NCBI RefSeq assembly: GCF_007858475.1
Contig: NZ_VIGX01000021.1
Span: 1-64,000, forward strand
Length of the DNA stretch: 64,000 nucleotides
From: Tsukamurella conjunctivitidis
GTDB lineage: Bacteria > Actinomycetota > Actinomycetes > Mycobacteriales > Mycobacteriaceae
Direction of reading: 5' to 3'
Below are positions 50,901 to 59,120 of the stretch, one piece after another (the first letter of the stretch is position 1; each line of letters opens with the position of its first letter). The position numbers were made by a program, and so were the translations under genes. Under the pieces are notes generated by a model. The model was given only the letters and a program-made list of their open reading frames with translations, had not been told where the DNA came from and made no database searches.

Positions 50901-53000
50901 CTGGTCGAAGTAGTGCTTGAAGACGGCGTCCTCGAGATAGAGCTGCTTGGCCATCTTGCGGTGATGGCTGCCGAAGCCGGAGAAGATGAACGCCGGTCCG
51001 CTCGCGTCGGGCTGGTTGGCGGAGATCACGTTCGGGGCGTTCTTGCCCTCCGCGATGGCGCGGAAGCCCTTGATCGCCTCGTCGAGGTCCTTGGCCATGA
51101 CCACCGAGCGGACGCGGCCGTGGTTGCGGCTCGCGAGCGTGCGGCCGATCTCGGCGAGCGTGTACTCCTTCGCCTCGTCCGACTCGAGCCACGCGAGCAG
51201 CTCGGCGGCGGCGGCCCGCCGGCGCGACGGGACGTAGGCCGTGAGCACCAGCGGGATCGCGGCGCCCTCGACGGTGGCGGGGTGGAAGTCCGGCACGGCA
51301 TCCGCCGGGGCCTCGTCGGCATCGACGGCACCGTCGACGACCTCGGGCGCGACGTACTCCTTGATGACCACGTGGGCGTTGGTGCCGCCGAAGCCGTTGC
51401 CGGTGACGCCGGCGAGCTTCGCGCCGGAGTACTTGGGCCACTCCGTGTTCCGCGTCGCCATGAGCAGGCGGTTCGCCTCGAACTGGATGTACGGGTTGGG
51501 GCCGGCGAAGTTCAGCGAGGCCGGGATCCGGCCGTTGCGGATGGCGAGCAGCACCTTGGCGACGCCCGCGATGCCCGCGGCCGCCTCGAGGTGGCCGAAG
51601 TTGGTCTTCGCGGAGCCGAGCAGCAGCGGCTTCTCGGCCTCGCGGCCGCGGCCGAGGACACGGCCGATGGCGTCGGCCTCGAGCGGGTCGCCCAGGATGG
51701 TGCCGGTGCCGTGCGCCTCGAGGTAGTCGACGGTGCGGGGGTCGATGCCGGCGTCGATGTACGCGTCGCGCAGGTTGATGACCTGCGCCTCCGGGTTCGG
51801 CGCGAAGATGCCGTTGGACTTGCCGTCGGAGGTGACCGCCGAACCCGCGATCACGCCGAGGATGTCGTCGCCGTCGCGCTCGGCGTCGGCGAGGCGCTTG
51901 AGCAGCACGACGCCGCCGCCCTCGGCGCGGATCATGCCGTTCGCGTCGGAGCTGAAGGCCTTGATCTTGCCGTCGGGCGCCTGCGCGCCGAGGCTGTCGA
52001 AGCCCAGCGTCGCGGCGGGCACGATGAGCATGTTCACGCCGCCGGCGACGGCCATGTCGGTCTCGCCGTCGCGGAGACTGCGCACGGCCTGGTGGATCGC
52101 GACCAGCGAGGAGCTGCACGCGGTGTCGATCGCGACCGACGGGCCGTGGAAATCGTAGAAGTAGGAGACGCGGTTGGCGACGATCGAGGTCGACGTGCCG
52201 GTGAGCGCGTACGGGTTCGCCTTCGTCGGGTCGGCGACGGCCAGCATCTGGTAGTCGTTGGCCGAGCTGCCCATCCACACGCCCGTGCGGGTGCCCTTGA
52301 CCGAGCTGGGCGGGATGTTGGCCTGCTCCAGCGCCTCCCAGGTGAGCTCGAGCGCGAGCCGCTGCTGCGGGTCGACCATCTCGACCTCGCGAGGGGTCAT
52401 CTGGAAGAACTCGGCGTCGAAGGAGGCCACGTCGTCGAGGTAGCCGCCGAAGGTGTTGGCCTCGTCAAGGACGGCCTTCAGGCGCGGGTCCTGCTTGAAC
52501 TCGAGCCAGCGGTCCTCGGGGAGATCCGTGGTGGCGTCGCCGTTCCCGATGAGGAACTCCCACGTCGACTCGGGGGTCTCGCCGGCCTTGGGGAAGCGGG
52601 TCGCGAGGCCGACGACGGCCACGTCGTGCGTGCCGCGGTTCGCCTCGAACTCCTCGCCGCGGTCGTACTGCGCCGCCTCAGCCGCGAGGTCGTCGTCGGA
52701 GACCACCGGGTCACCGTCGATGATGCGCTGGCTGAGCAGGGCGATCGTCGGGTGCTGGAAGGCGACGGTGGCCGTCAGCTGGACGCCGGTGAAGTCCTCG
52801 ATGTCGCTGGCCATGGAGACCGCGTCGCGCGAGCCCAGGCCGAACTCGTCGAGCGACTTGTCGTCGGTGATGTTCTCCAGCGGCTGCTTGGTCGCGTCGG
52901 CGATCCACTGCCGCATCCACGCACGCAGTTCCTCGAGGCTCAGATCCTCGCGGGCCTTGCCGGTCGGGCCTTCATGGGGGGTGTACTCGTTCTCAGCCAT
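47901..53000 (-). CDS. pks13: Polyketide synthase Pks13, mycolic acid condensase
   Basis: This 1699-residue type I synthase has an N-terminal acyl carrier domain (about 20-100, Ser57 in GLGSRDAV), ketosynthase (about 120-560, Cys near 294 in TACSSSLVAIH), acyltransferase (about 640-1060, Ser in LPHSMGEA), C-terminal carrier (about 1180-1260, Ser1220 in GMDSLIAM) and thioesterase (about 1430-1690, Ser near 1499 in GWSLGG). This is the Pks13 order. It condenses the meromycolate from FadD32 with the carboxylated alpha chain and the thioesterase moves the product to trehalose. A huge open frame on the other strand is a composition shadow. Confidence 0.97.
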   Translation of the reverse strand: MAENEYTPHEGPTGKAREDLSLEELRAWMRQWIADATKQPLENITDDKSLDEFGLGSRDAVSMASDIEDFTGVQLTATVAFQHPTIALLSQRIIDGDPVVSDDDLAAEAAQYDRGEEFEANRGTHDVAVVGLATRFPKAGETPESTWEFLIGNGDATTDLPEDRWLEFKQDPRLKAVLDEANTFGGYLDDVASFDAEFFQMTPREVEMVDPQQRLALELTWEALEQANIPPSSVKGTRTGVWMGSSANDYQMLAVADPTKANPYALTGTSTSIVANRVSYFYDFHGPSVAIDTACSSSLVAIHQAVRSLRDGETDMAVAGGVNMLIVPAATLGFDSLGAQAPDGKIKAFSSDANGMIRAEGGGVVLLKRLADAERDGDDILGVIAGSAVTSDGKSNGIFAPNPEAQVINLRDAYIDAGIDPRTVDYLEAHGTGTILGDPLEADAIGRVLGRGREAEKPLLLGSAKTNFGHLEAAAGIAGVAKVLLAIRNGRIPASLNFAGPNPYIQFEANRLLMATRNTEWPKYSGAKLAGVTGNGFGGTNAHVVIKEYVAPEVVDGAVDADEAPADAVPDFHPATVEGAAIPLVLTAYVPSRRRAAAAELLAWLESDEAKEYTLAEIGRTLASRNHGRVRSVVMAKDLDEAIKGFRAIAEGKNAPNVISANQPDASGPAFIFSGFGSHHRKMAKQLYLEDAVFKHYFDQVNELIIDESGNDYADMITDDEQTFHIETGQVGIFAIQVALVGLFRHYGIEPGVVLPHSMGEATSAWVTGGLSLEDAVRVICQRSRLMGEGEEMLPEEMERFMALVEYSAADIETVLGDYEGLEICVYAAPTHTVLGGPGKVIDKIVAETEAKGLMARKLVTRGASHTSQMDPLLGELQAELMGIEPHALQYPMYSTVNKDEFYKAGHAPVHDVDYWIKGLRHSVWFTQAVEKAVEAGYRTFIEFSPNPITLISVAAVTFGSGIQDAALVQTLKRKEDEPGTIMTALATVFARGHHVDVAALFGPGRYAPVPRTKFQRKHIWIQTKLPDGGSGMVPGGHVALPDGRHVWQLDAGALTLGDQTRISLVDLAKHAAVQVLDGAAVTAAVEHGEPKDGLTLTTTLTPHPGGASIQVHENTGKGFRLLLDAVVVGGEASGTAAAPLITKAAAPAVEEMDELDAEPAITVSEETEAPAPEGSGERWSPDSGETVEHRLGLIIAEIMGFEIEDLPKEIPLIDLGMDSLIAMRIKNRAEYEFDIPPIQIQAVRDASFNDVVQFVEYAVEHRDQVDALAEHQSGSGELADAGQLAEMMKAAKAEAAAKAEAPAESPAEPAAEPDAAPSDEKADTPDLLDGAAVAAAVGDGVPPRDAAERLTFATYAIVVGKSPGGVFNELDVLSEDVAEKLTARLSERAGGEIDIEDVIDSKNIEEMATYVGAVMNEATPVEGFVRTLRKPENTDRKPLFLFHPAGGNTTAYEALLRKLPDDLPIYGFERVEGEIEERVAEYLPRLKEIQPEGPYRLAGWSLGGAFAYGLARALEDEGKEVAYVGLLDVVAPKVPLTDEPAEKKARLERWEKFARKNYDIGDEIELPMDRLNAADDEGQFRIIMELVQLSDKKIPTSMIEHQRTSFVDNRMLIKVNPADYGTFGGTVTLYRADRMHDGAVELEPNFADIAPDGGWAPVVEDLRIVKIGGDHLQIIDEPYVGKIATHMADELNRADGGR

Positions 53001-53106
53001 GTTGTGTCTACCCTTCGCGTCGAGACCGTGGGTTACCCAGTCGCGTGTGATGAAGTTGTCGTGGTCCCGTACGCCGGGTGATGCTCAGCGCAGCGGGTTG
53101 CAGGCG

Positions 53107-55017
53107 CTACTGGACGTTGTTCGCGTCGGCGTCGGGGAACGCCGTCTGCGTGTAGCCGCCACGGAGCGTGCCGTCGATGTAGGCGGCGCGGCCCGCGCGG
53201 CGGGCGATCTTGCCCGAGCTGGTGCGGGGCAGCGAGCCGCCGGGGACCAGGAGGATGTCGCGGGCCAGCACACCGTGCGCGGCGCCCACGGCCGAGCGGA
53301 TGCCGTCGGCGAGGGCCTGCTGGTCCTGCTTGGCGCCGCCGGCGCCGAGCTCGGCGACGATGACCAGCTGCTCGCTCTGATCGTTCGGGTCGAAGGTCAG
53401 GCCGGAGTGGGCGTTCTCGAACACCGCCGCCGGAAGCTCGTTGGCCGGCACGGAGAAGGCCGCGACGTAGCCGGTGCGGATGTACTTGGTGTTCGACTCC
53501 TGCGCGGTGAACTCCAGGTCCTGCGGGTAGTGGTTGCGGCCGTCGACGATGACGAGGTCCTTGACGCGGCCGGTGATGTACAGCTCGCCGCCGTGGTAGA
53601 CGCCGAAGTCGCCGGTGCGCATCCACTTGGCCTTCTCGAGGTTCTTCACGCCCTCGGAGTGGCTGCCCTCGGAGAGCGGGGTGAGGTAGTTCTGGAAGGT
53701 CTCGCGCGACTCCTCGTCGCGCTCCCAGTAGCCCGAGCCGATGTTCATGCCGTGGAGCCAGATCTCGCCCACGGAATCGTCGGGCACCTCCTTGCCGGTC
53801 TCCGGGTCGACGATGCAGGCCCACTGGCTCAGCGCGATGTCGCCGCAGGAGACCTGCGGGACGGCGCCCTCGGCGCCCTCTTCGGAGACGACGAAGGTGC
53901 CGGCGGCGAGCTGGTCGCGGTCGACGTAGACGACGCGGGCCTCGTTCTCGACGGGGGTGGAGCTGACGAACAGCGTCGCCTCGGCCATGCCGAAGCAGGG
54001 CTTGATCGCCTTCGGCGAGAGGCCGTAGGGCGCGAAGGCCTCGTTGAACTTCTTCATCGACGAGACGGTGACCGGCTCGGAGCCGTTGATCAGGCCCTTG
54101 ACGTTCGACAGGTCGAGGGTCTCGCCCTCCTTGGGCAGGCCGCGGGCGGCGGCGTGCTCGTAGGCGAAGTTCGGGGCGGCGGCGAAGGTCTCCGCACCGT
54201 CCTCGACGGCGGCGAGCTCGTTGATCCAGCGGCCGGGGCGGCGGACGAACGCCGACGGGCTCATGATGGTGATGAACTTGCCGCCGAGCGCGGGCAGGAT
54301 CACCGTGAGCAGGCCCATGTCGTGGAACATCGGCAGCCAGGTGACGCCGCGCGAGTTCTCGTTGAGATCCAGCGCGTGGATCATCTGGATCACGTTCGTG
54401 CCGACGGCCTCGTACGTGATCTGCACGCCGGCCGGGTTCCGGGTGGAGCCCGACGTGTACTGCAGGTACGCGATGGTGTCGCGGTAGATCGGGAAGGGCT
54501 TGAGCGTGGAGCCCACCGAGTCCGGGATGGCGTCCACGGCGATGATGCGCGGCCGCTCCTTGGCGGGGAGGTGGCGGAAGAAGTTGCGGCAGGCCTCGGC
54601 GGAGCCCGAGGAGGTGAGGATCGCCGTCGGCTTGCAGTCCTCGAGAACGATGCGCAGGCGGTCGGTGTGACCGGGCTCGTCCGGGCTGAACAGCGGCACC
54701 GCGATGTTGCCGGCGTAGAGCGCGCCGAAGAAGGCGGTCACGTAGTCCAGACCCTGCGGGGCCAGGATCGCGACGCGGTCCTCGCGCTTGGTGATGTGCT
54801 GCAGCCGGGCACCGATCGCGCGCAGCCGGGCACCGAACTGCGACCAGGTCAGCTCGTGGACGACGCCGTCGCGCTCGCGGCTGTAGTCGATGAACCGGTA
54901 CGCGAGGGTGTCGGCGCGCTCCCGTGCGTTGCGCTCGACGAAGTCGACCAGTGTGGTTCCGGGGCGGAAGAAGATGTTGCCGTCTTCGTCCAGAAACTGG
55001 TCAAACTCGTTGTTCAT
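53107..55017 (-). CDS. fadD32: Fatty acyl-AMP ligase FadD32
   Basis: This 636-residue FAAL activates meromycolic acid as acyl-AMP and loads it onto the N-terminal carrier of Pks13. The AMP-binding signature QYTSGSTRNPAGV (about 180-192), GWLPMFHDMGL-type segment and the late TGDFGVYHGGELYITGR are clear. An FAAL-specific insertion before the C-terminal subdomain blocks CoA release. GAGGAGCG lies before the ATG. The 226 bases upstream carry repeated ATCCGCAA motifs. The pks13 start follows after 106 bases. Confidence 0.95.
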   Translation of the reverse strand: MNNEFDQFLDEDGNIFFRPGTTLVDFVERNARERADTLAYRFIDYSRERDGVVHELTWSQFGARLRAIGARLQHITKREDRVAILAPQGLDYVTAFFGALYAGNIAVPLFSPDEPGHTDRLRIVLEDCKPTAILTSSGSAEACRNFFRHLPAKERPRIIAVDAIPDSVGSTLKPFPIYRDTIAYLQYTSGSTRNPAGVQITYEAVGTNVIQMIHALDLNENSRGVTWLPMFHDMGLLTVILPALGGKFITIMSPSAFVRRPGRWINELAAVEDGAETFAAAPNFAYEHAAARGLPKEGETLDLSNVKGLINGSEPVTVSSMKKFNEAFAPYGLSPKAIKPCFGMAEATLFVSSTPVENEARVVYVDRDQLAAGTFVVSEEGAEGAVPQVSCGDIALSQWACIVDPETGKEVPDDSVGEIWLHGMNIGSGYWERDEESRETFQNYLTPLSEGSHSEGVKNLEKAKWMRTGDFGVYHGGELYITGRVKDLVIVDGRNHYPQDLEFTAQESNTKYIRTGYVAAFSVPANELPAAVFENAHSGLTFDPNDQSEQLVIVAELGAGGAKQDQQALADGIRSAVGAAHGVLARDILLVPGGSLPRTSSGKIARRAGRAAYIDGTLRGGYTQTAFPDADANNVQ

Positions 55018-55243
55018 GCATCGCTCCTCGTAACCGTCGCCAGGCGGCTGACAGTCATACAGTGGTACATCGCGTGGCGGGCACGCCCCGTTGCGGGCCT
55101 GTGCGCCACCTCATAGTGCTTGATATCCGCAACATGTTTCACCCGTTCGGGGCGTTCGCACGCTGTGAAAATCCGCAAACCCGACTATCGTACCGCGCAC
55201 CATCGGGCAGGACGAAAACCGTGAGGTCGGGGGCGGACGGGAT

Positions 55244-56224
55244 TCACTCGCCCTTGAGCTGCTCCAGCACGGGCGCGAAGGCCTCCATCTGGGTGGGCAC
55301 GACGCCGACGTAGGACATGCCCGTCGCGGCGCGGGTGGCGCGGACCTGCTCGGCGATCTCGTCGAAGGTGCCGATCGCGAGGTAGGGCGAGCCCAGCACG
55401 TCCTCGATCGTCACCTCCTTGTCGACCTCGATGTTGGCCGAGAGTCCACGTTCGATGGCCTTGAGCGCGAAATCGGCGACCTGCTCGCGGTCGTCGGTCA
55501 CCACGATGGTGGCGATCGACCAGGAGAGCTCGATGTCGGCGAAGCGCTCGCCCGCGACGGACTTCACGATCTCGACCTTGTTCTTCACGGCGTCCATCGA
55601 CATGTCCGAGATCTTGAGCTTGCCCTCGGCCGAGCTGCGCGGGTTGATGGAGACCACGTCGGCCCGGCGGGCGGCCAGCTCGAGCGTGCGGCGGGCGCCG
55701 GCGCCGATGGCGATCGGCGGGCGCGGGCCCTGCCGCGGGCGCGGGTAGCCCTTGAGCTCCTTGACCCGGAAGACCTCGCCCTCGAACTCGGCCTCCTGGC
55801 CGCGGAGCAGCGCGTCGAGCACCGTCAGGCCCTCGTCCAGGCGCTGCAGCCGGCGCGAGGGCGCCTCGAACTCGATCCCCGACTGGTCGAAGTCGTCCTT
55901 GAAGGCGCCGAGGCCGAGGCCGATCTCGAGGCGGCCCTTGGACAGCACGTCGATGGTCGTGAGCTCCTTGGCCAGCACCGCGGGGTGCCGGAACGGCATG
56001 GCCAGCATCGACGTGGCCAGGCGGATCTTGTCCGTGCTCACGGCCAGCGCGCCCAGCGCGGCCAGGGGTCCCACCTGTGCGTCCAGGCGGTCCGGGATGG
56101 CGAAGGTGTCGAAGCCCAGCTCCTCGGCCTCCTGCGCCAGCTTGACGAACTTGCGCGCGCCGCCCTCGTCGGCGTTACCGGCGCCGCCGGCCGCGAACCG
56201 GAACTTGCGGGGCTCAGTGGTCAC
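55244..56224 (-). CDS. LLM-class F420-dependent oxidoreductase
   Basis: This 326-residue luciferase-like TIM-barrel protein of the F420-linked group (MSMEG_2516-like, by pattern) has FDTFAIPDRLDAQVGPL near the N-terminus, RLEIGLGLGAFKDDF (about 103-117) and PIAIGAGARRTLELAARRADVV in the middle. It uses deazaflavin F420, typical of actinomycetes. The GTG start has AGGAG 9 bases upstream and a TAGGCT box (minus strand, 56274-56279). It sits between fadD32 and the cutinase genes, a place without such a gene in M. tuberculosis. The link to mycolates is unproven. Confidence 0.87.
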   Translation of the reverse strand: MTTEPRKFRFAAGGAGNADEGGARKFVKLAQEAEELGFDTFAIPDRLDAQVGPLAALGALAVSTDKIRLATSMLAMPFRHPAVLAKELTTIDVLSKGRLEIGLGLGAFKDDFDQSGIEFEAPSRRLQRLDEGLTVLDALLRGQEAEFEGEVFRVKELKGYPRPRQGPRPPIAIGAGARRTLELAARRADVVSINPRSSAEGKLKISDMSMDAVKNKVEIVKSVAGERFADIELSWSIATIVVTDDREQVADFALKAIERGLSANIEVDKEVTIEDVLGSPYLAIGTFDEIAEQVRATRAATGMSYVGVVPTQMEAFAPVLEQLKGE

Positions 56225-56607
56225 GTGTGGGTACTCCTGGTCGACTGGGGTGCGGTCGTGCAACGTTGCGCACAGCCTAACCGCTGCCCGACGGTGCCTC
56301 GGTCGCCCTGCGATTCCGGTGCCGGTCACCTCCGTGAGCGTCCGACGGCGCCGCGACCACTCGCGGTGCCCGCTCAGTGCGCGAGTAAGCAGCAGACGTC
56401 GATCACGTTCACCCCGTGCTCGGCAAGGGGCGCGAGGGGAATCACACGCGGTCGTCGCCGGCGCCCACACCGCCGCGACAGGCGATCGCGATCCGTCGTC
56501 ACACCTGGGACGGTAGGTGTCCCGACCCGTCGCCGCGGGCGGCGGCATCCACTGCGCGACGCAGCAGCAGCCGGCCCGTCCCTGACTCAGGCGCGGGCGG
56601 GCCGCGG
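56225..56607. other. Intergenic region upstream of the LLM oxidoreductase
   Basis: These 383 bases separate the oxidoreductase from the cutinase gene, both minus-strand. They contain the TAGGCT box (56274-56279) and palindrome GCAACGTTGC (56260-56269) at the oxidoreductase promoter, and one copy of the decamer CGACGGTGCC at 56289-56298. The rest shows no gene or clear structure; the part next to the cutinase stop could act as a transcription end. Confidence 0.55.
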
Positions 56608-57561
56608 CTACTTGGTCTTAGGCGCCTTGTCGATCACGCCGGTGGCCCACCCGGTGAGCCACTGCGTGGCGGTCTTGCCGTCGAGCGACCAGTTGGCGGT
56701 GGTGCCGTACGCGGCGTGCGAGTTCTGCGTGATGGTGGAGATCACCTGCGGCAGGCCGGTGGCGAGCCCGAGCAGTCCGCCCTTGGGCTGGTTGCAGATG
56801 GGGTCGTTCGAGCCGCAGATCGTGACGACGCGATCGTTGACGGAGCCGAAACCACCGTCGCGCTTGCCCTGCAGGTCGACGCCCGAGAAGCTGAAGCCGG
56901 CGAAGGTCACCTCGACGCCCTCGCCCGCGGGGTCGGGGCCGATGGCCCTGCCCTGACCCTGCACGCGGCGGCTGTCGGAGATCAGGCCGACACCGAGCAG
57001 CCGCTCGGCAGCGATCGGGCCCTTGCCCGCGCCGATCTGCGCGGCGATGTTGCCCGCGATGGTCGCGCCCTGCGAGAAGCCCACGAAGACGAAGCCGGTG
57101 CGCGGGCACTTGTCCTTGACCGCGGTGATCTTGGCGAGCGCGCGATCGGTGCCCTGCTGCCGCGAGGCCTGGTAGGTCATCTGGCCGTCCGGCGGCACCG
57201 CGACCGGGTTGTGGAACTGGGCCGCGTAGTTCACGGTCCAGATGTCGGCGCGGGCGTCGGCGTACCGCTTGTCCAGCGGGTTCGTCACCTGCAGCATGAG
57301 CGAGCGCGGGTTGAACCTCGGGGCCTCGGGCGAGTCGGTTGCCGACGACTCCCAGGTGCCGGGGAAGGAGATCAGCTGGACATCGGGGCAGTCCGCGGCC
57401 TGCGTTCCCGTCGGCGGCCCGGGCGGGGCGGGCGCGGGCTTGCGGAGCATCGAGATGATGAGCGTGATCACCACGATGATCGCGATGATCGCCGCGATGA
57501 TCACGGCGATGCCGAACACGCGCCCGGCCTTCCGCGCGCCCTGACTCTTCGTTCCTGCCAT
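56608..57561 (-). CDS. Cutinase-fold lipase/thioesterase, Rv3802c-like (copy 1)
   Basis: This 317-residue protein has one N-terminal membrane helix (about 15-38), a Pro-rich linker and an exported cutinase domain. Ser163 lies in GFSQGAT, Asp in ICGSNDPIC (disulfide type) and His in QNSHAAYG, the cutinase triad. Rv3802c, in the same neighbourhood of the mycobacterial mycolate locus, is an essential phospholipase/thioesterase of the cell wall. The next upstream gene is a paralog, 19 bases away, so the pair is one operon. Confidence 0.88.
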   Translation of the reverse strand: MAGTKSQGARKAGRVFGIAVIIAAIIAIIVVITLIISMLRKPAPAPPGPPTGTQAADCPDVQLISFPGTWESSATDSPEAPRFNPRSLMLQVTNPLDKRYADARADIWTVNYAAQFHNPVAVPPDGQMTYQASRQQGTDRALAKITAVKDKCPRTGFVFVGFSQGATIAGNIAAQIGAGKGPIAAERLLGVGLISDSRRVQGQGRAIGPDPAGEGVEVTFAGFSFSGVDLQGKRDGGFGSVNDRVVTICGSNDPICNQPKGGLLGLATGLPQVISTITQNSHAAYGTTANWSLDGKTATQWLTGWATGVIDKAPKTK

Positions 57562-57580
57562 TCCTATGTGGATACCAGGG

Positions 57581-58591
57581 CTAGCTGTGGGGAGGCTTAG
57601 GCGCCTTGTCGATCACACCCCGCGCCCAGTTCTGCAGCCACTGCGTCGCCGTCTGCCCGTTCGACGACCAGTCGGTCGTCGTCGCGTAGAGCGCGTGCGA
57701 GTTGCCGGTGAGGACCTTTTCCAGCTCGGGCAGCGTGGTCGCGAGGTTCCCGGCCTGGAAGATGTCCTTGGGCTGGTTGCAGATCGGGTCCTTGTTGCCG
57801 CACAGGGAGACGGTGCGGTCCTTGACCGCGCCGAAGCCGCCCTCGCGCTTACCGCGCAGCGACAGGCTGCCGAAGCTGAAGCCGCCGTACGCGACCTCGA
57901 CCCCCACGCCGGGCGGGTTCGGGCCGGCGGTCCGGGCATCGCCCGGCTCGCGCCGGCCGTCGGAGATCAGTCCGACGCCGAGCACGTTCTCCGCGGGGAC
58001 GACGCCCTTGCCCGCGCCGATCTCGGCGGCGATGTCGCCGGCGATGACCGCGCCCTGCGAGAAACCCATCAGCACGAAGCCGGTGAGCTTGCACTTGTCG
58101 TAGACCTTCTTCATCTGCGCGACCGTCTTGTCGTAGCCCTCGGTGCGCGACTTCTCGTACGACGCCTGCCCGTCCGGCGGGATGGCGACGGGGTTCGAGA
58201 ACTGCGCCACGTACGGCGTGGTCCAGACGTCCGCCCGCGCATCGGGGAAGGCCTGCGCCAGCGGCCCGGTGATCTTGAGCATCAGCGAGTTCGGGTTGAA
58301 CGTCGGCCGGTACGGGTCGTCCTTCGCCGACGACTCCCACGTACCCGGCACCGAAATCACTTGGACGTCCGGGCAGTCCGCCGGCTGCGAGGTCGGCCGC
58401 GCCGCGGTCGCCGACGGGCTCGAGGACGAGCTGTCCGGCGAGACGGGCGGCAGCGACGGGCCGGGCCGGAGCCACGTGCCCACCAGGATCGCCAGCAGCA
58501 CCAGCGCGATGATCACGACGACGCCGACGACGATCGTCAGCGGCGTGAACCTGCGCCCGCCGCTGGGCTTCCCGGGCTCCTGATGCGTCAC
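57581..58591 (-). CDS. Cutinase-fold lipase/thioesterase, Rv3802c-like (copy 2)
   Basis: This 336-residue paralog of the next gene has an N-terminal helix (about 17-40) with a longer Ser/Pro linker, then the cutinase domain with Ser in GFSQGAV, Asp in LCGNKDPIC and His in GNSHALYA. ADCPDVQVISVPGTWESSA at the domain start is nearly the same in both copies, so they arose by tandem duplication. GTG start. The upstream lipoprotein gene ends 4 bases before it. M. tuberculosis has one such gene at this place. Confidence 0.88.
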   Translation of the reverse strand: MTHQEPGKPSGGRRFTPLTIVVGVVVIIALVLLAILVGTWLRPGPSLPPVSPDSSSSSPSATAARPTSQPADCPDVQVISVPGTWESSAKDDPYRPTFNPNSLMLKITGPLAQAFPDARADVWTTPYVAQFSNPVAIPPDGQASYEKSRTEGYDKTVAQMKKVYDKCKLTGFVLMGFSQGAVIAGDIAAEIGAGKGVVPAENVLGVGLISDGRREPGDARTAGPNPPGVGVEVAYGGFSFGSLSLRGKREGGFGAVKDRTVSLCGNKDPICNQPKDIFQAGNLATTLPELEKVLTGNSHALYATTTDWSSNGQTATQWLQNWARGVIDKAPKPPHS

Positions 58592-58595
58592 AAGA

Positions 58596-59036
58596 TCACT
58601 TCTTGCAGTAGGAGGCCCGCGCCTCGGTGATGAACTTCTTCGCGTTCCCGGACGCGGCGTCGCCGTCGTACGGGCCGAGGATGCCGACCACGAAGGGCTC
58701 GAGGTTCTTGGCGTCGCGGCCGGACTTGTCGTACTCGCACGCGAACTGCGCGGCGTTGATGACCACGTCGTCGGGGGCCTTCACGCCGTCCTGGCGGACC
58801 TTGGCGATGAAGTCCTTGTCCTTCTGCGTCAGGGCCGTGTTCGCGGCGGAGCTCGCGCCCGGGTAGCCCGACGGTGCCGTGGCCGACCCGGGGGCGGTCG
58901 CGGGCAGCGACGTGGGCTCACCCTCCACGGGAGTGGTGGGCGCCTCGACCGTCGAACTGCCGCCGCACGCGACGGCACCGAGCAGCACGCCGCTCGTCAT
59001 CACTGCGGCCGCGAGGGCTCCCCGAAGTCCAGCCAT
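58596..59036 (-). CDS. Small lipoprotein with DUF732-like domain
   Basis: This 146-residue protein has a signal peptide with a probable lipid-attachment Cys24 in GAVACGG (the -3 residue is Ala, a slight deviation), a Thr/Pro/Ser-rich linker and a helical domain of about 75 residues. The pattern FIAKVRQDGVKAPDDVVINAAQFAC...C resembles mycobacterial DUF732; two Cys likely pair. Function unknown. GGAGAGAAG precedes the ATG. It is upstream of and probably co-transcribed with the cutinase genes. Confidence 0.7.
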   Translation of the reverse strand: MAGLRGALAAAVMTSGVLLGAVACGGSSTVEAPTTPVEGEPTSLPATAPGSATAPSGYPGASSAANTALTQKDKDFIAKVRQDGVKAPDDVVINAAQFACEYDKSGRDAKNLEPFVVGILGPYDGDAASGNAKKFITEARASYCKK

Positions 59037-59120
59037 GTCTTCTCTCCTTGAAAGTGACGTCCCGCACGTGGGCGCTGCCCAGGCTACCGGCAGCGCGGAA
59101 GCGCAACCCGCGGGCGGGCG

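Noticed and set aside
47697-53081. A 1,794-codon open frame on the plus strand opposite pks13 and part of accD4
   Set aside because: It is the antisense shadow of a GC-rich coding strand. Its translation is repetitive in Val/Leu/Arg/Asp without domain motifs, while pks13 shows complete catalytic motifs.
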